A stretch of DNA of 64,000 nucleotides from JAGVSR01 sp963708775 (GCA_963708775.1 CAVPTI010000021.1:62001-126000); one strand, 5' to 3'. Numbered from the stretch's first letter, positions 9,301 through 20,186 are shown. The notes: generated from the letters alone by a model not told the origin. Numbers and translations are program-made.

Positions 9301-10371
9301 AACGATGCCATCGATGCCGGGGGCCGCGGTCTGCTTGGCACCGATGATGCCGGCGACATGGGTGCCGTGGTTGGTTTCGCAGTCGGGGCGCACGAGTGGC
9401 GGACGATAGGCGCCGCGGGCCAGCGTGTACTTGACGTTGGCGTTCTCGGTGAAGCCGATGTCGATGATGCCGATTTTTGGACGCACCGCTTCTGGATTGG
9501 CGGCGCGATGGCGTTCGATCAGCGACCACATGGCCGGCATGCGAATAGCCTTGAGGCCCCAATTGCCATCGGGCGTGTCGCCCGGCTGCCAACGCCAAGC
9601 ATAGGACTTGTCGCCGATCTTGATCTCGGCACCGGACGGTTTGGGCAGAGCTTTGGTACCGATGAGGCTATCGACGAATGCGGCGTCGACGGTGGGTTCC
9701 TTGCGAAGAGCCTGCACCAAGGGCGGATCGAGAATGCGGTTCAGCTTCTGATCTGGGGCTGCGCCTTCCAGGCTGCGCGTTGGTTCAGACGGATTGTTCT
9801 GCTCGACGGTGATGACGCCGAGCGCGCCGATCACTTTCGTGATCTTCAAGTCGTATTTCTTTAGCAGCTCTTGGATCTGCTGTTCGGTTACGTCCGGTTT
9901 CAGCTGGATCATGTAGCTGTTCTTTTTCGCCACCGGCACACCCGACGGAGGTGTGGCGCTGCCGCCTGTTCTGATCACGAGCGAGGAGGCGGTGCCCGTT
10001 GCTGCGTCTGTGGCAGTGCCGCTCAAAGGTGCGGCTTGAGCCGGGAGAGGCGAACGGAAAATCGAAGAGGATTTTCCGCCCCAGACTTTCTTTTTGATGT
10101 TGTCGTACCAGCTGTCCGATGCGCCTTGGCGTTTGCGCTTCGACGCGCCGGGATCGGGCTTGACGTACTCAAAGTCGGTTTTGTTTTGCGCGGGTGGGGA
10201 CGGCGATCGGCTGCCAGGTTGCGGAGCAGGTTTGGCCGCGCCATCGGGCTGGAACTTATCTTCCAGAATATTCTTCAGGCGATCATATTCGCCGGTCTGC
10301 GCCACGGCCGGCACCGCTGAGGCCATTGCGGAGAGCGCGGCCCCGATCAGGATCGTGGTGCGGATTTTCAT
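6318..10371 (-). CDS. Secreted double protease: S8 subtilisin + EF-hands + FTP propeptide + M4 metalloprotease (one apparent frameshift)
   Basis: Reading in gene order from the ATG at 10371: a Sec signal peptide (MKIRTTILIGAALSAMASA), a Pro-rich segment, an I9-like propeptide (residues about 150-190), and an S8 domain. The S8 triad is D304 (IIDIGF), H335 (HGTHVAG) and S551 (GTSQAAPH), with N470 in the oxyanion hole. Next are three calcium-loop motifs (DLDGNGTID, DLNGDGLID, DLNGDGQAS; residues about 613-675) and a thermolysin-type FTP propeptide (about 807-912). That frame ends at 7522. The M4 catalytic domain continues in another frame: HEMVH zinc site and VNESIADIFG with the third zinc ligand. 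The FTP lies in the subtilisin frame and its protease in the next, so a single-base error near 7530 in one gene of about 1,360 codons is the simplest reading. GAGG precedes the start. It follows the M23 gene by 28 bp on the same strand. Two separate genes is the alternative. Confidence 0.82.
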
Positions 10372-10399
10372 GTCAGGACCTCGTCGGACGCGACGTTGA

Positions 10400-11973
10400 T
10401 CAGCTGCGCCATTTGGACCACCAGTTCGAGACGCCATCCTTCATCCATTGCCACCAGCCCTGTTCAGCGTCGGGCGTTGGTGCGGGACTGGGCTGCGGCG
10501 CGGGTGCAGGCTCAGGTGCGGGTGCAGGCGTTGGCTGCGGCTCAGGTACTGGTGCCGGAGCAGGGGGGGCGGGAGAGGGCGCTGGGTCGGGCTGCGGGGT
10601 CGGCGCGGGGATTGGTTGCGGCTCCGGTTGCGGCTCCGGTGCAGGAGCAGGTGGAGCCGGCACGGGTTCCGGTGCAGGCACGGGTGCAGGTTCTGGTTCA
10701 GGAATTGGCGCGGGCGACGGTTCAGGCGCAGGTTCGGCGCAGGTGACGGTTCCGGCGCAGGGGCGGGTTCCGGTGCGGGCGCTGGTGCAGGTTCAGGAAT
10801 TGGCGTGGGGGTAGGCGCTGGCGCGGGTGCCGGTGTGGGTTCGGGAGACGGTTGCGGTTGCGGCTCGGGCTGCGGTGCAGGCGGTGCAGCGCCGATCTCG
10901 TAATTCGCGTCGATGAGGAGCGTGCCATCGGCGCCAATGCCCGGATCGAGACCTTTGTCGCGGCGAAGGGCGGCGACGAGCGAGGTGAAAACAGGGACGT
11001 AGGCCGTAACCGTTTTTGTGCCAGCCTTGATGGTTTGGCGCGCCTGAAAATGCAGATGCAGGCTCGTGGACGGCGAACCGTTCATGTACTTCGAAACTTT
11101 GCCGAGCACTTGGCCCTGCTTTACCGTTTGCCCGGTCTTCACTTTGATCGAGCTGGGGTGCATGTGGAGGTAGTAGTAGTCGGTGCCGTCTTTGGCCTTT
11201 GAGCTGAACGGTCGTGTTCTTCGTGACGTTGGTGATGGTGCCGTCAGTGACGGCGACAGCCTCCCACGTATTATCTTTGAACGTGGCGGGGCGGATGTCT
11301 TGGCCTTGATGACCGGCCCCTGATGGGCAGAGCGGCATCGCCCAGCCGCGGACTTCGCAATAGTTGTCGCGCTGCTGCATGGGATCGTAGTTGCGGCGGT
11401 CGCTTTCGCTGCCGCCGGGTGCGCCTTTGCCGCCCCAGCCACCGCCGCCGTAGCCCCAAATCTGCGAATTCATGTGCGGGAATTGGCCGTCGCCGAGTTT
11501 CAGCGGGAAGACGATGTCGGGCAGGTAGACGAAGCGATCGTTGGCGCGACCGCGGCCGGCATCTTTCTCGAGGAGATTGCCGGGCGGGTGATAGGCGAAC
11601 GGAGGTTTCGGAAGGTCCGGCGCGGGGCCGGGGGTGGGCGTCGGGAGTGGGGCTCGGCGTGGGTGCAGGTTCAGGTGCGAGCTGGCACTTGGCGAGTTGA
11701 ATTCGGGCCTGCGTGCTCGTGCCGGATTGCGGTGGGCAGGCTGGTTGATCGGGGAAGCGCTGCTGCGACGGCAACGTGGGCGCATGGGCGCCGAGCCCCT
11801 GCAGCAATGCGTGGCTCATCAGATCGCGGCCTGCAAGTGCCATGCGCGCTGGCGCGCGATCGTTGGAAAGCGCGGGATAGGTCGCCAGGAGAGCGGCAAC
11901 GGACAGTGCCGACGCCGCCAAGGAGACAAGCGGTGGCGCTTCCTCTGCGGCCTGCGGTTCGATGAAACGCCAC
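10400..11973 (-). CDS. M23 (LytM-type) endopeptidase with Pro-rich linker and Trp-rich tail (several apparent frameshifts)
   Basis: A composite read over three frames. The N-terminus is a signal-like hydrophobic segment (LAASALSVAALLATYPALS); the start is either GTG 11973, after AGGGGGA, with an early frameshift, or TTG 11921. A proline-rich part follows, then the M23 zinc motif GAGHQGQD. After a shift near 11205 come DGTDYYYLHMHP and SLHLHFQA (HxH). These are the two motifs of lysostaphin/LytM peptidases that cut peptidoglycan cross-bridges. A Pro/Ala/Glu repeat of roughly 120 residues follows (10460-10870), broken once near 10737. The protein ends in a tryptophan-rich tail, EQGWWQWMKDGVSNWWSKW. 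Apparent shifts lie near 11650, 11205 and 10737. It is upstream of the double protease, spacing 28 bp, so probably one operon. Confidence 0.75.
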
Positions 11974-12076
11974 GACGAATTCCCCCTGTCCGTCCCGATC
12001 GCGACCTAGGCGGCATCCGGTTCAGTCCTACAAAAACTATGCCCCAACGGGCGCGAGCCACGCAACGCGGGCCGGC

Positions 12077-14493
12077 CTAGGATCCCGATCTACCCCCCGA
12101 AAGAAGCGAGTTCAGAAAAGCCTTCTGTGCTGCTGTCAAACGCGCTGCCGCGGCCGGATCGGAAAGGATGCGATCGATGCGTGCTGCGAGATCCGCCGGC
12201 AACGCGTTCGGCAGCGCCGTCGCGGGTGGCGCAGTATCGGCTATGCTTCCGGCGCTGCGCCGGGAATGGGTTCGAGGCTTGCGAGAAATGCCGGGCCGAT
12301 CCAGAGCTTCTTGGTCCAGTCGCCTTTGATGACGATATTGAAGAAGAGGTTCTGGACATCGATATTCTGATTGATCAGGCGGCGGGGTACGACAACGTTG
12401 CCGACGGAGCGCAGCGCTGCGGTGGGGCCGCGCATCGTGAGGTCCGGCGCGGACGTGACGGTTCCATTTTTGATCGTGTAGGTGGCCGTCAGGTTCTCGA
12501 CCGGCGTATTGCGGGACGGCGTGTAGCCCCATCCTTTGTAGTTCCAGAGTTGGGCCACCATTTCGCCGATGTCCCAGCCGCGCAGCTGGCCCTTCGTCAT
12601 TTCGATGCGGGCGTTGCCGTCGAGTGTGGTGACGAGTTCTGCCGGAGAGCGACCCGTCGCGCGCGTCGCAATATCGACCGTAGAGACACCTTTGAGCAGT
12701 GGCCTGCCGGACAACTCGGCGGTGATCGGTTCGGCATCGACGTTCTGTAACTTCAGCGCGAGTGCTGCGTCCTGCGATGTTCCGCGCGCCTTGAGGCTCA
12801 GAGCGCCCGATCCGCTGCCTGCGCCGATGGCGATGCGATCGATGTTGGCGGAGAGTTCGCCGTTGTCGAGCATTGCTTTGACGCGTGCGTTGGCGAGCGG
12901 GAGCTGTCCGAACTTCACTTCGGGGATGGCCAGATCGAGGTCCAGATCGACGGCGCGCAAGGCTTTGAGATCGATCGGCGCTGTGCTCCATGTGGATGGT
13001 GCGGGCGCGGCTTCGAGGGATGGCGGTGGCGTTCGAGCCGGTGCGGTCTCTAATGCTTCGAGTTCGGCGGACAGCACATCGAACGTCGTTTCGAAGCCTG
13101 CGTCGGATGGATCGCCATTCGCAGCCAACGATGGCGGTGCGGGCGGTGTACGGCCGAGCAGAGCATCAAGGTCGATGCGCGAGATCTGGAGGTTGCCTGT
13201 GACGCGAGGCCGTGGCCCGCCAAGTGTGATGTCCCCGGTGAAGGCGCCGGTGCGGCCATCGGCATCGAATGCGGTCTCGGAGAAGGCGATTTTGCCTGGG
13301 CGGGCGTCCATCGTGCCGGAAAGTGAACCGGGACCTAAGGCTTCGATCGCGGGATGGCTGATCCCCAAGCGAGCGCCGATACGGCCGATCGAGTCCGTCT
13401 TTGCTGATACAGCGCCCGCGTAGCTTCGTTCAGAGCCGAGCGACACCGTTCCATCAATTTCGGCGGCAAGTCCCGGACCAGCGATCGCGCCTTTGAGCGC
13501 GGAAGGTTTGCCCGCGATGGCCTCGCGGAGGCTTGCGAGCGTCAGGTCATAGGTGACGGGATGCATCGCGCAGGATGATCGATCCTGTCGCGCGGGATTT
13601 TGTTTGGGGATCGGTCGTGGCCTTGAGGGACTATCGCGCCGGCGGTCGCAGGGCACGCTCTCGCCGAATCCCAGCCACGTCGCGAGGTCGCGCGCGGACG
13701 GGCTTGTCGCATCGATTTCACCTGAGAGCATCGGCGTTTCACCAATGGCGCCTTCGCCGGCCAATTTTGCTTTCAGTATGCGGCTGTCGATAGAGAGCGC
13801 CAGCGGGGTCGCCCGTCCAGCAGCGGCGGCCGCTGCATCGGAAACGGCGAGATCGAATGTCAGCGGTTCCTTGTTGTAGGTGAATGTGCCGTTGGCGGCC
13901 GCGCCGCCGTACTGTGGATCGGCGGCGATGGAGGCGCTGACGGCATCGAGCCGCAGTTGGGTTGCGGTGCCTTCGTCGGTGTAGATGATCGTGCCGTTGC
14001 TGACCGTTGTAGGTGGCAGAGCGAAAGCCACCGGCACCGTAGGCTCGGCCACTTGCGCCAGCTGCCAGTTTCCAGTGCCGCTGGCGGCGCGAACGAGATT
14101 GACCACGGGTGCGTCGAGTTCCAGTGAAACAATTTGCGGGTTGCGGTCGATGATCGAGCGCAAGGGCACGCGCGCCGTGATTTTTCGGGATGCGAACGGT
14201 GATGATCCCGGCGCGCTGCCGGGGCGGCCGAGTTCGACGCCGGAGAGTTCGACAGTGACGATCTCGCGGATGTGGTAGCGCGAATTCGTGACCGTGAGTT
14301 CTCGTCCCGTTTGGTCGTGAATGGCCTTCTTCAAAAGCGAGGTGAAGAAGAATGCTGGCGGGGCAAAGAGAAGGCTTGCGGCAAGGCTGGCAATCAGCAG
14401 CAGGAAACCGGTGGCAATCCAGCCCCAGCGAATGCGGGCGTGTGTCTTGCGCTGGCGTGATTGTCGTTTCGCGTCATTTTTCCCCCACTGCAC
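12077..14493 (-). CDS. AsmA-family inner-membrane/periplasmic protein (apparent frameshifts)
   Basis: The main frame of 750 residues opens with a basic N-terminus and one membrane helix (GWIATGFLLLIASLAASLLFA). A long periplasmic part follows with repeated 'GxLxxxG'-type beta segments, and near the C-terminus the AsmA signature region (KGQLRGWDIGEMVAQLWN...). AsmA proteins span the periplasm and are thought to take part in envelope lipid or outer-membrane homeostasis. The stretch at about 13560-13660 reads as AsmA-like only in other frames (LKATTDPQTKSRATGSIILRDA). The C-terminal tail after 12245 continues in another frame (DLAARIDRILSDPAAAARLT...) to a TAG at 12077. At least three single-base shifts are implied. 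The start is a GTG at 14493 without a strong ribosome site. Confidence 0.8.
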
Positions 14494-14650
14494 CCTAGCG
14501 CAGCCAAGACGCCACTGTCATGTCATCGGCGGAGAGGTGGCACATATCCGACACACTCGCGGTGTTGCGCTGCTTGATGGTCAGCGTGGCAGGGCGCTAA
14601 GGTGGCGCGTGCAAGAATGGGGTAGGATTGTGCGACGGGTTCAATCCGGA

Positions 14651-15274
14651 ATGATTTTTGATTGCGGCTGTTTTTGTGGCCGCAGGCGTCTGTGCAGGCT
14701 GCGGAGCAACTGCTTGAGCGTGGACTGGTCGAATGCGGAATTGACCAACTTCGTGGCGGCGAAAAAAGAGGAGGCCGCGCGTGGGGCGGCGCCGGTTGCG
14801 CCCTCGCGGCTTGATAAGGTGAAACTTCCCGTGCTCGCGTTCGAAGGGGCACCGGGCCTCGTGCAGAATTCTTTCCCCGGTCTTGGACCCCAGCCGATGG
14901 GCACGCGCGACATTCACACGGACGAGACGAACCCCGTCTGGTACCAAATCGTCGATACCTACGGAGATGTGACGGTGAGCGTTTCTGCAGATCTGCGCGT
15001 GCAGCATGCGTTCGGTGCGGATTATCCGATTTATCCCACATCCGGGCCGGGTGCCGCGCCGACGGCGGGGCCCGAGGTGTCGGTTTTTGACGAGAATGAT
15101 GAACAAGGCATGGAAGGTTCGATCGCCGAATACACGGTGACGAAGTTCGGCGTCCCGTACACCGTGACGATCGAATGTACCGCGGCGACGAAGGCGCAGT
15201 GCCAGGATATCGCGCAAATTGCGAAGGACAGTGCGCTGTCTGAAGGTCATTGCCGCGACGCCGCCAGAGTATAA
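14651..15274 (+). CDS. Probable lipoprotein, unknown function (two apparent frameshifts)
   Basis: The main frame gives a soluble domain of about 190 residues containing VDWSNAELTNFVAAKKEE, NPVWYQIVDTYGDVTVSVSAD and SIAEYTVTKFGVPYTVTIEC. If one T is removed from the TTTTT at 14655-14659, the start reads MILIAAVFVAAGVCAGCGATA, a lipoprotein signal with lipobox AGC. A second shift near 14713 joins it to the soluble domain. The product would therefore be anchored to a membrane facing the periplasm. I do not recognise a family. Two cysteines in the C-terminal part (IECTAATKAQC) could form a disulfide. It is divergent from the AsmA gene and converges on the beta-helix gene. Confidence 0.6.
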   Translation: MIFDCGCFCGRRRLCRLRSNCLSVDWSNAELTNFVAAKKEEAARGAAPVAPSRLDKVKLPVLAFEGAPGLVQNSFPGLGPQPMGTRDIHTDETNPVWYQIVDTYGDVTVSVSADLRVQHAFGADYPIYPTSGPGAAPTAGPEVSVFDENDEQGMEGSIAEYTVTKFGVPYTVTIECTAATKAQCQDIAQIAKDSALSEGHCRDAARV

Positions 15275-15279
15275 TTCAA

Positions 15280-16640
15280 CTAGCTCACGAGATTGGACGT
15301 GATACGGACATGCGCGCGGCTCGGATGCGGGAGGCGTCGCGAGATCGGGGCCTTGCGGGCTGGCCATCGTCATGGCGCGGATGGCGCCGTTTTTTTGTGC
15401 CCGCGATCATGTTGGAGGTGACGAGGCAGGGCCCGGCGTCTGCGTCGGACGAGATCATGATGCCAGTCGCCGCGTCTCGTACGAGGTTCTGTGTTACAAG
15501 ACAGTTGCGCATGTAGCGGCCCCAGCCGACCATGATTCCGCAGGTGGGTGCATTCTCGATCACGTTCCCGGAGACGATGCTATCGGCTTCGACAGAGATG
15601 CCTTCGCCACGCTTGTCGACGGGTTCGTGCTCGCGACGGTGAAGATTGCGAATGAGATTGCCTTCGACAACGGCGAGGCGGCCGCCATCGTTGAAGTTCG
15701 TAACGGAGATGCCCGTGGCGGCGCCGTCCACGAGGTTATTGGCGACGATGGCGCCTTCGAAGCCGAATTCGACGTAGAGCGCGACTTCGCCGATGCGCTG
15801 CACGTTGTTGGCGAGGATCTGCAAATTGGAGGCTGCGTTGCCGCGTACGGCCGAGTACGCGCAATCAGTGATGCGGTTGCCGGAGACGATGACATTGCCG
15901 GCGCGGAACACGTTCACGCCGTTGCCGTTCTCGCCGGTGCCTCCACCTTTGGCCTCGATCCGGGCGATACGGTTGGCGGTGACGATCGTGCCATCCTCAC
16001 CGGTTGCGAACGCCAGAATCTGGATGCCGTTGTTGCGGCAGTCGCTGATTTCATTGTGCGCGATTTCGATGCCGGTTGCATCGAGGCTGCGGATGGCGGC
16101 GAGCAGGACGTGTGCCAATGAGCAATCGGTGATGCGGCCGCTGCAGCGCGTGAGTGAAACGCCGTTGGCGAGGGAGCGCCGGATGGAACGTTGGCAATCC
16201 TGATGTGATTGCAATCCACGAGACGGAGGAGGGCTGCGTCTTCGTCTGCATCGAGTGCGCGGCTCGCGCCGTCGAGAACGAGGTTTTCGATGCGCAATTC
16301 GTGGGCGTTGGTGGCGGCAAGAAGGCTTGTGCCACCGATGAATTCGAGCGTCGTCAAACCATAGGCGCCGATCAGGGCCGTGCCGGGACGGAGTGTGAGC
16401 GTGCTGGTGCGGTATGTGCCGGCGGCGAGCAGCACGGGTCGGCCTTCGGCGGCGGCACGGTCGATTTCTGCCTGGAGGCGAAAGGGTGTCGTCCAGACCG
16501 GTATCCGGGACGAGAGCGTGGGTGCCAACGGGTTGATCCACGGCCGTTTTGCGCGGGCCGGCCGTGGCGGCGACGGTCGCAGCCGTGGTGGCGGCGGCAC
16601 CAAGGGCGCCGGTCAACAGTGAGCGTCTCGACGGGATCAT
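15280..16640 (-). CDS. Tat-exported parallel beta-helix repeat protein (TIGR03808-like; several apparent frameshifts)
   Basis: The start MIPSRRSLLTGALGAAATTAA is a classic twin-arginine signal. The next part continues in a second frame (QAEIDRAAAEGRPVLLAAGTY, TALIGAYGLTTLEFIGGTSLL), then returns to the first frame for a long series of short beta-strand turns (NEISDCRNNGIQILAF, NRITDCAYSAVRGNA, NLVDGAATGISVTNF, NVIENAPTCGIMVGWG). These look like right-handed beta-helix coils. The end probably reads through GPDLA to HVRITSNLVS and a TAG at 15280 in a third frame. This matches the 'twin-arginine plus repeat' family common in Hyphomicrobiales, whose function is unknown; pectin-lyase-like folds often bind or cut polysaccharide. 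At least four single-base shifts are implied. It is divergent from the copper chaperone gene. Confidence 0.75.
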
Positions 16641-16796
16641 CTGGCGGGCTCTAAACGGACGGGACTGGTCTAGTGATGCACGAACAAGACCAATGGCGCG
16701 GTTAACGGTGATTAATGGGGCGGTCCGGGCCGGTTCGGATCGTCCTATGGTAGACACTCCTCGGATTTGGAGCTCGGCGGCAAAATGGAGACTGAG

Positions 16797-17354
16797 ATGC
16801 GCGGTCGATGGCTGATGCTTTTTGTCAGGTCTTGCGGCCATAGCGATAGCGGCGACTGCGGGAGCACATGAGATCAAGTCAAAACGCTGCGATCGATCAT
16901 CCGTGGATCCGCGCGACGCCGAAGGGATCAGCAGTGACGGCCGGTTATCTGACCGTTTCTAACCACGGGAAGGCTGCCGACCGGCTGATTGGTGCATCGC
17001 TGCAGGGAGCAGGCTCCGCCGAACTGCACGAGACGACGATCGAGAATGGCATTGCGAGGATGCGTCCGCTGCGCGACGGTGATCGAGATCGGTGCGGGCC
17101 AGACTGTTTCGCTCGAGCCCAGCGGACGCCATATCATGTTCTTCGATCTCACGACGTCATTCGAGGCGGACACTTACGTGGACGGTACCTTGACGTTCGA
17201 GAAGGCGGGCAAGGTGCCGGTGGAGTTTTTTGTAGAGGCGGGGACCGGCAAGCCGCATCATTCGGCGCCGGCCGGTCCAGAAACGGCACCGACCGGGAAG
17301 CCACGAGCACCATCAGCACTGAGAGCGGCTTGTACCTCAGCGTGCCCTAGCTGA
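16797..17354 (+). CDS. PCu(A)C-type periplasmic copper chaperone (apparent frameshifts)
   Basis: Composite read: the start MRGRWLMLFV joins, after a shift near 16830, to LAAIAIAATAGAHEIK, a Sec signal peptide. Another shift near 16875 leads to the domain HPWIRATPKGSAVTAGYLTVSNHG, the standard opening of PCu(A)C (DUF461) proteins. The copper-binding Met/His pattern is visible as ARMRPL and, in the next frame after about 17085, RHIMFFDL. The family carries Cu(I) to cytochrome oxidase or other cuproenzymes in the periplasm. Position 17354 is the end of the last frame (CTSACPS), whose final residues are uncertain. The gene ends 22 bp from the convergent uvrB stop. No Sco or cytochrome oxidase gene is adjacent. 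Confidence 0.75.
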
Positions 17355-17375
17355 GCGGCATGGGATATTCCAAGC

Positions 17376-20186
17376 TTAGCGGCCCGGACGGCCGGTTTTC
17401 TTTTGGCGGCCGCGGCGGGATTTTGTTTCAGTGGGATCGTCGATCTCGATCGTGCGCGTCGGCAGTTGCGGTTTGCTCGGCGCTCGGCCCGATTTGACGG
17501 GGAGGGAGGCATGCGGGCCCATTTCGTCAAGCGTGGGTTTGTGGGGACGCCACGTGCTCTGCCGAACGCGCCGGCTTTCGTGCGCGGATCGATCTGTTTT
17601 TTTCTGCGGGCTTTGCGTGCCGGGATCGGCCTATCGGTCCCTGGGCCCATGTTGTCGAGCGAGGGCTTGCTGACGCGTGATGTGGACTGCGCGTAGGTCG
17701 GTTGAACGGGTTGATATTCGGTGGCGATGCGGGAGGAGGGCGGCAGATTGCCCGGCCGCACCGTACTTCTTTTCGCCTTTATAGCCGCCGGTGCGATCGT
17801 CGATCTCGGACTGGCGGGTGAGGGGATCGTCGGCGATGGCGAGTTCGGTTTCGCGCAGGCGCTTGATCTCGTCGCGAAGCCGCGCGGCGGTTTCGAATTC
17901 GAGGTCGGCGGCGGCCTCGCGCATGCGCCGCTCCATGTCCTCGATGGTCTTCGCAAGGTTGTGGCCGACGAGAGGCTGGTCGGCGAGGCCCGCATCGACG
18001 GTGACATGGTCCTGCTCGTAGACGCTGGACATGACGTCGTGGATGTTGCGCTTGATGCTTTCCGGCGTGATGCCGTTGGCAAGGTTATAGGCGCGCTGCT
18101 TCTCGCGGCGGCGGTTCGTTTCCGCAATGGCGCGCTCCATGGAGCCGGTCATGCTGTCGGCGTAGAGAATGACGCGGCCGTCGACGTTGCGGGCGGCGCG
18201 GCCGATGGTCTGGATCAGCGAGGTTTCGGAGCGCAGGAAGCCTTCCTTGTCCGCGTCGAGGATCGCGACCATGCCGCACTCGGGGATGTCGAGGCCTTCG
18301 CGCAGAAGGTTGATGCCGATGAGCACGTCGAAGGCGCCGAGGCGGAGGTCGCGGATGATCTCGATGCGCTCCAGCGTTTCGATGTCGGAGTGCATGTAGC
18401 GGACGCGGATGCCGGTCTCGTGCATGTACTCGGTGAGGTCTTCGGCCATGCGCTTGGTCAGGGTGGTGACCAGGATGCGATGGCCCTTCTTGGCGACTTC
18501 GCGGACTTCGGCGAGCAGGTCGTCGACCTGGTTCTTGGCGGGCCGGATTTCGACCTCGGGATCGATAAGCCCGGTTGGGCGGATGACCTGCTCTGAAAAG
18601 GTGCCGCCGGTCTGTTCCATTTCCCAGGAGCCGGGCGTGGCGGAGACGTAAACCGATTGCGGGCGCATCGCATTCCACTCCTCGAAGCGGAGCGGGCGGT
18701 TGTCCATGCAGGAGGGCAGGCGGAAGCCGTATTCGGCGAGCGTCGCCTTGCGCCGGTAGTCGCCGCGGAACATGCCGCCGATCTGCGGAATGGTGACATG
18801 GCTTTCGTCGGCGAAGACGAGGGCGTTGTCGGGCAGGTATTCGAACAGCGTGGGCGGCGGCTCGCCGGGTGCGCGGCCGGTGAGATAGCGCGAGTAGTTC
18901 TCGATGCCGGCGCATGAACCGGTGGCTTCCATCATCTCCATGTCGAAGGTGGTGCGCTGTTCGAGGCGCTGGGCTTCGAGGAGCTTGCCGACGGAGTAGA
19001 GTTCTTCCAGGCGCTGCTTCAGTTCGGATTTGATGTTCTTGATGGCCTGCTGCAGCGTCGGCTTCGGCGTGACGTAATGCGAGTTCGAATAGACCTTCAC
19101 CAGCGCCAGTTCGTCGGTCTTGTTGCCGGTGAGCGGATCGAATTCGACAATGCTTTCGACTTCGTCGCCGAAGAGGGAAATGCGCCACGCGCGGTCTTCG
19201 TAATGGGCGGGGAAGACTTCGACGGTATCGCCGCGGGCGCGGAAAGTTCCGCGGGTGAAGGCGGCGTCGTTGCGGCGGTAGTGCAGCGCGACGAGATCGG
19301 CCAGGAGCTGATCGCGCGAGAGGCGGTCGCCGACTTTCACGGCGAAGGTCATGGCGGTGTAGGTCTCGACCGAGCCGATACCGTAGATGCACGAGACGGA
19401 GGCGACGATGATGACGTCGTCGCGTTCGAGCAGCGAGCGCGTCGCGGCGTGGCGCATGCGGTCGATCTGCTCGTTGATCGACGATTCCTTCTCGATGTAG
19501 GTGTCGGTGCGGGGGACGTAGGCTTCGGGCTGGTAGTAGTCGTAGTAGGAGACGAAATATTCGACGGCATTGTTGGGGAAGAAGCTCTTGAACTCGCCGT
19601 AGAGCTGGGCGGCGAGGGTCTTGTTCGGCGCGAGGATGAGCGCGGGGCGCTGGGTGGCGGCAATGACCTGCGCCATGGTGAAGGTCTTGCCGGAGCCGGT
19701 GACGCCAAGCAGGACCTGGTCGCGTTCGAGCTGGTTAATACCCTCGACGAGTTCGGCAATGGCCGTGGGCTGGTCGCCCTTGGGCGAATACTCCGAGACG
19801 ATCTCAAAGCGGATGCCGCCTTCGCTCTTCTCCGGTCGCGCGGGGCGATGGGGAACGAATTCGCGCGCGGCGCCGGTGACGATCGGATGCGAGGCGAGCA
19901 TCGGCTGCCGGGATAGGATCTCCTTGGCGCGATCGCTGCGTTCGGCCGGTTTGGCGAGCAGCGCGTTGAGCATGTCGGAGATCGAGCTGTCGCCGGCGCG
20001 CGGCGGCAGCGGCCCCGAAGTGCGCAGGGCGGGAAGGGTCGAGGTCCCAGGAATGTAGGACGACTGCATCGACTCGCCGAAGCCCGGCGTCCCAGCCGCC
20101 GTCTCGGCGGGAGGCGCAGCAGGTTTCCCAGAGCGTCCCCGCGAGGGCCGCGCTTTCGGCAGATCGGATTTAGGTGGTCGAGCCAT
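17376..20186 (-). CDS. uvrB: Excinuclease ABC subunit UvrB (C-terminal frameshifts)
   Basis: DNA-damage recognition helicase-like subunit of nucleotide excision repair, acting with UvrA and UvrC. After an N-terminal extension of about 125 residues the canonical protein begins (FEIVSEYSPKGDQPTAI). It has Walker A GVTGSGKTFT, the damage-clamping hairpin region (YFVSYYDYYQPEAYVP), DADKEGFLR, QTIGRAARN and the C-terminal UVR motif (RMREAAADLEFETAARLRDEI). After residue about 800 the frame is lost at a CCC (17751-17753). Dropping one base continues into NLPPSSRIA and SLDNMGPGTDRPIP, and a further shift near 17535 leads to PTLDEMGPHASLP and a basic end at the TAA 17376. The long C-terminal extension with a repeated LDxMGP motif is a feature I associate with alphaproteobacterial UvrB. 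The start ATG is 20186. Confidence 0.93.

Noticed and set aside
8797..9864. Plus-strand frame of 355 codons within the double protease
   Set aside because: The opposite strand carries the subtilisin catalytic motifs in frame, so this is a shadow.
10194..10814. Plus-strand frame coding Gly/Ala/Ser-rich repeats that resemble a structural protein
   Set aside because: It is the complement of the Pro/Ala/Glu linker of the M23 gene; the repeat look comes from the biased codons of that linker.
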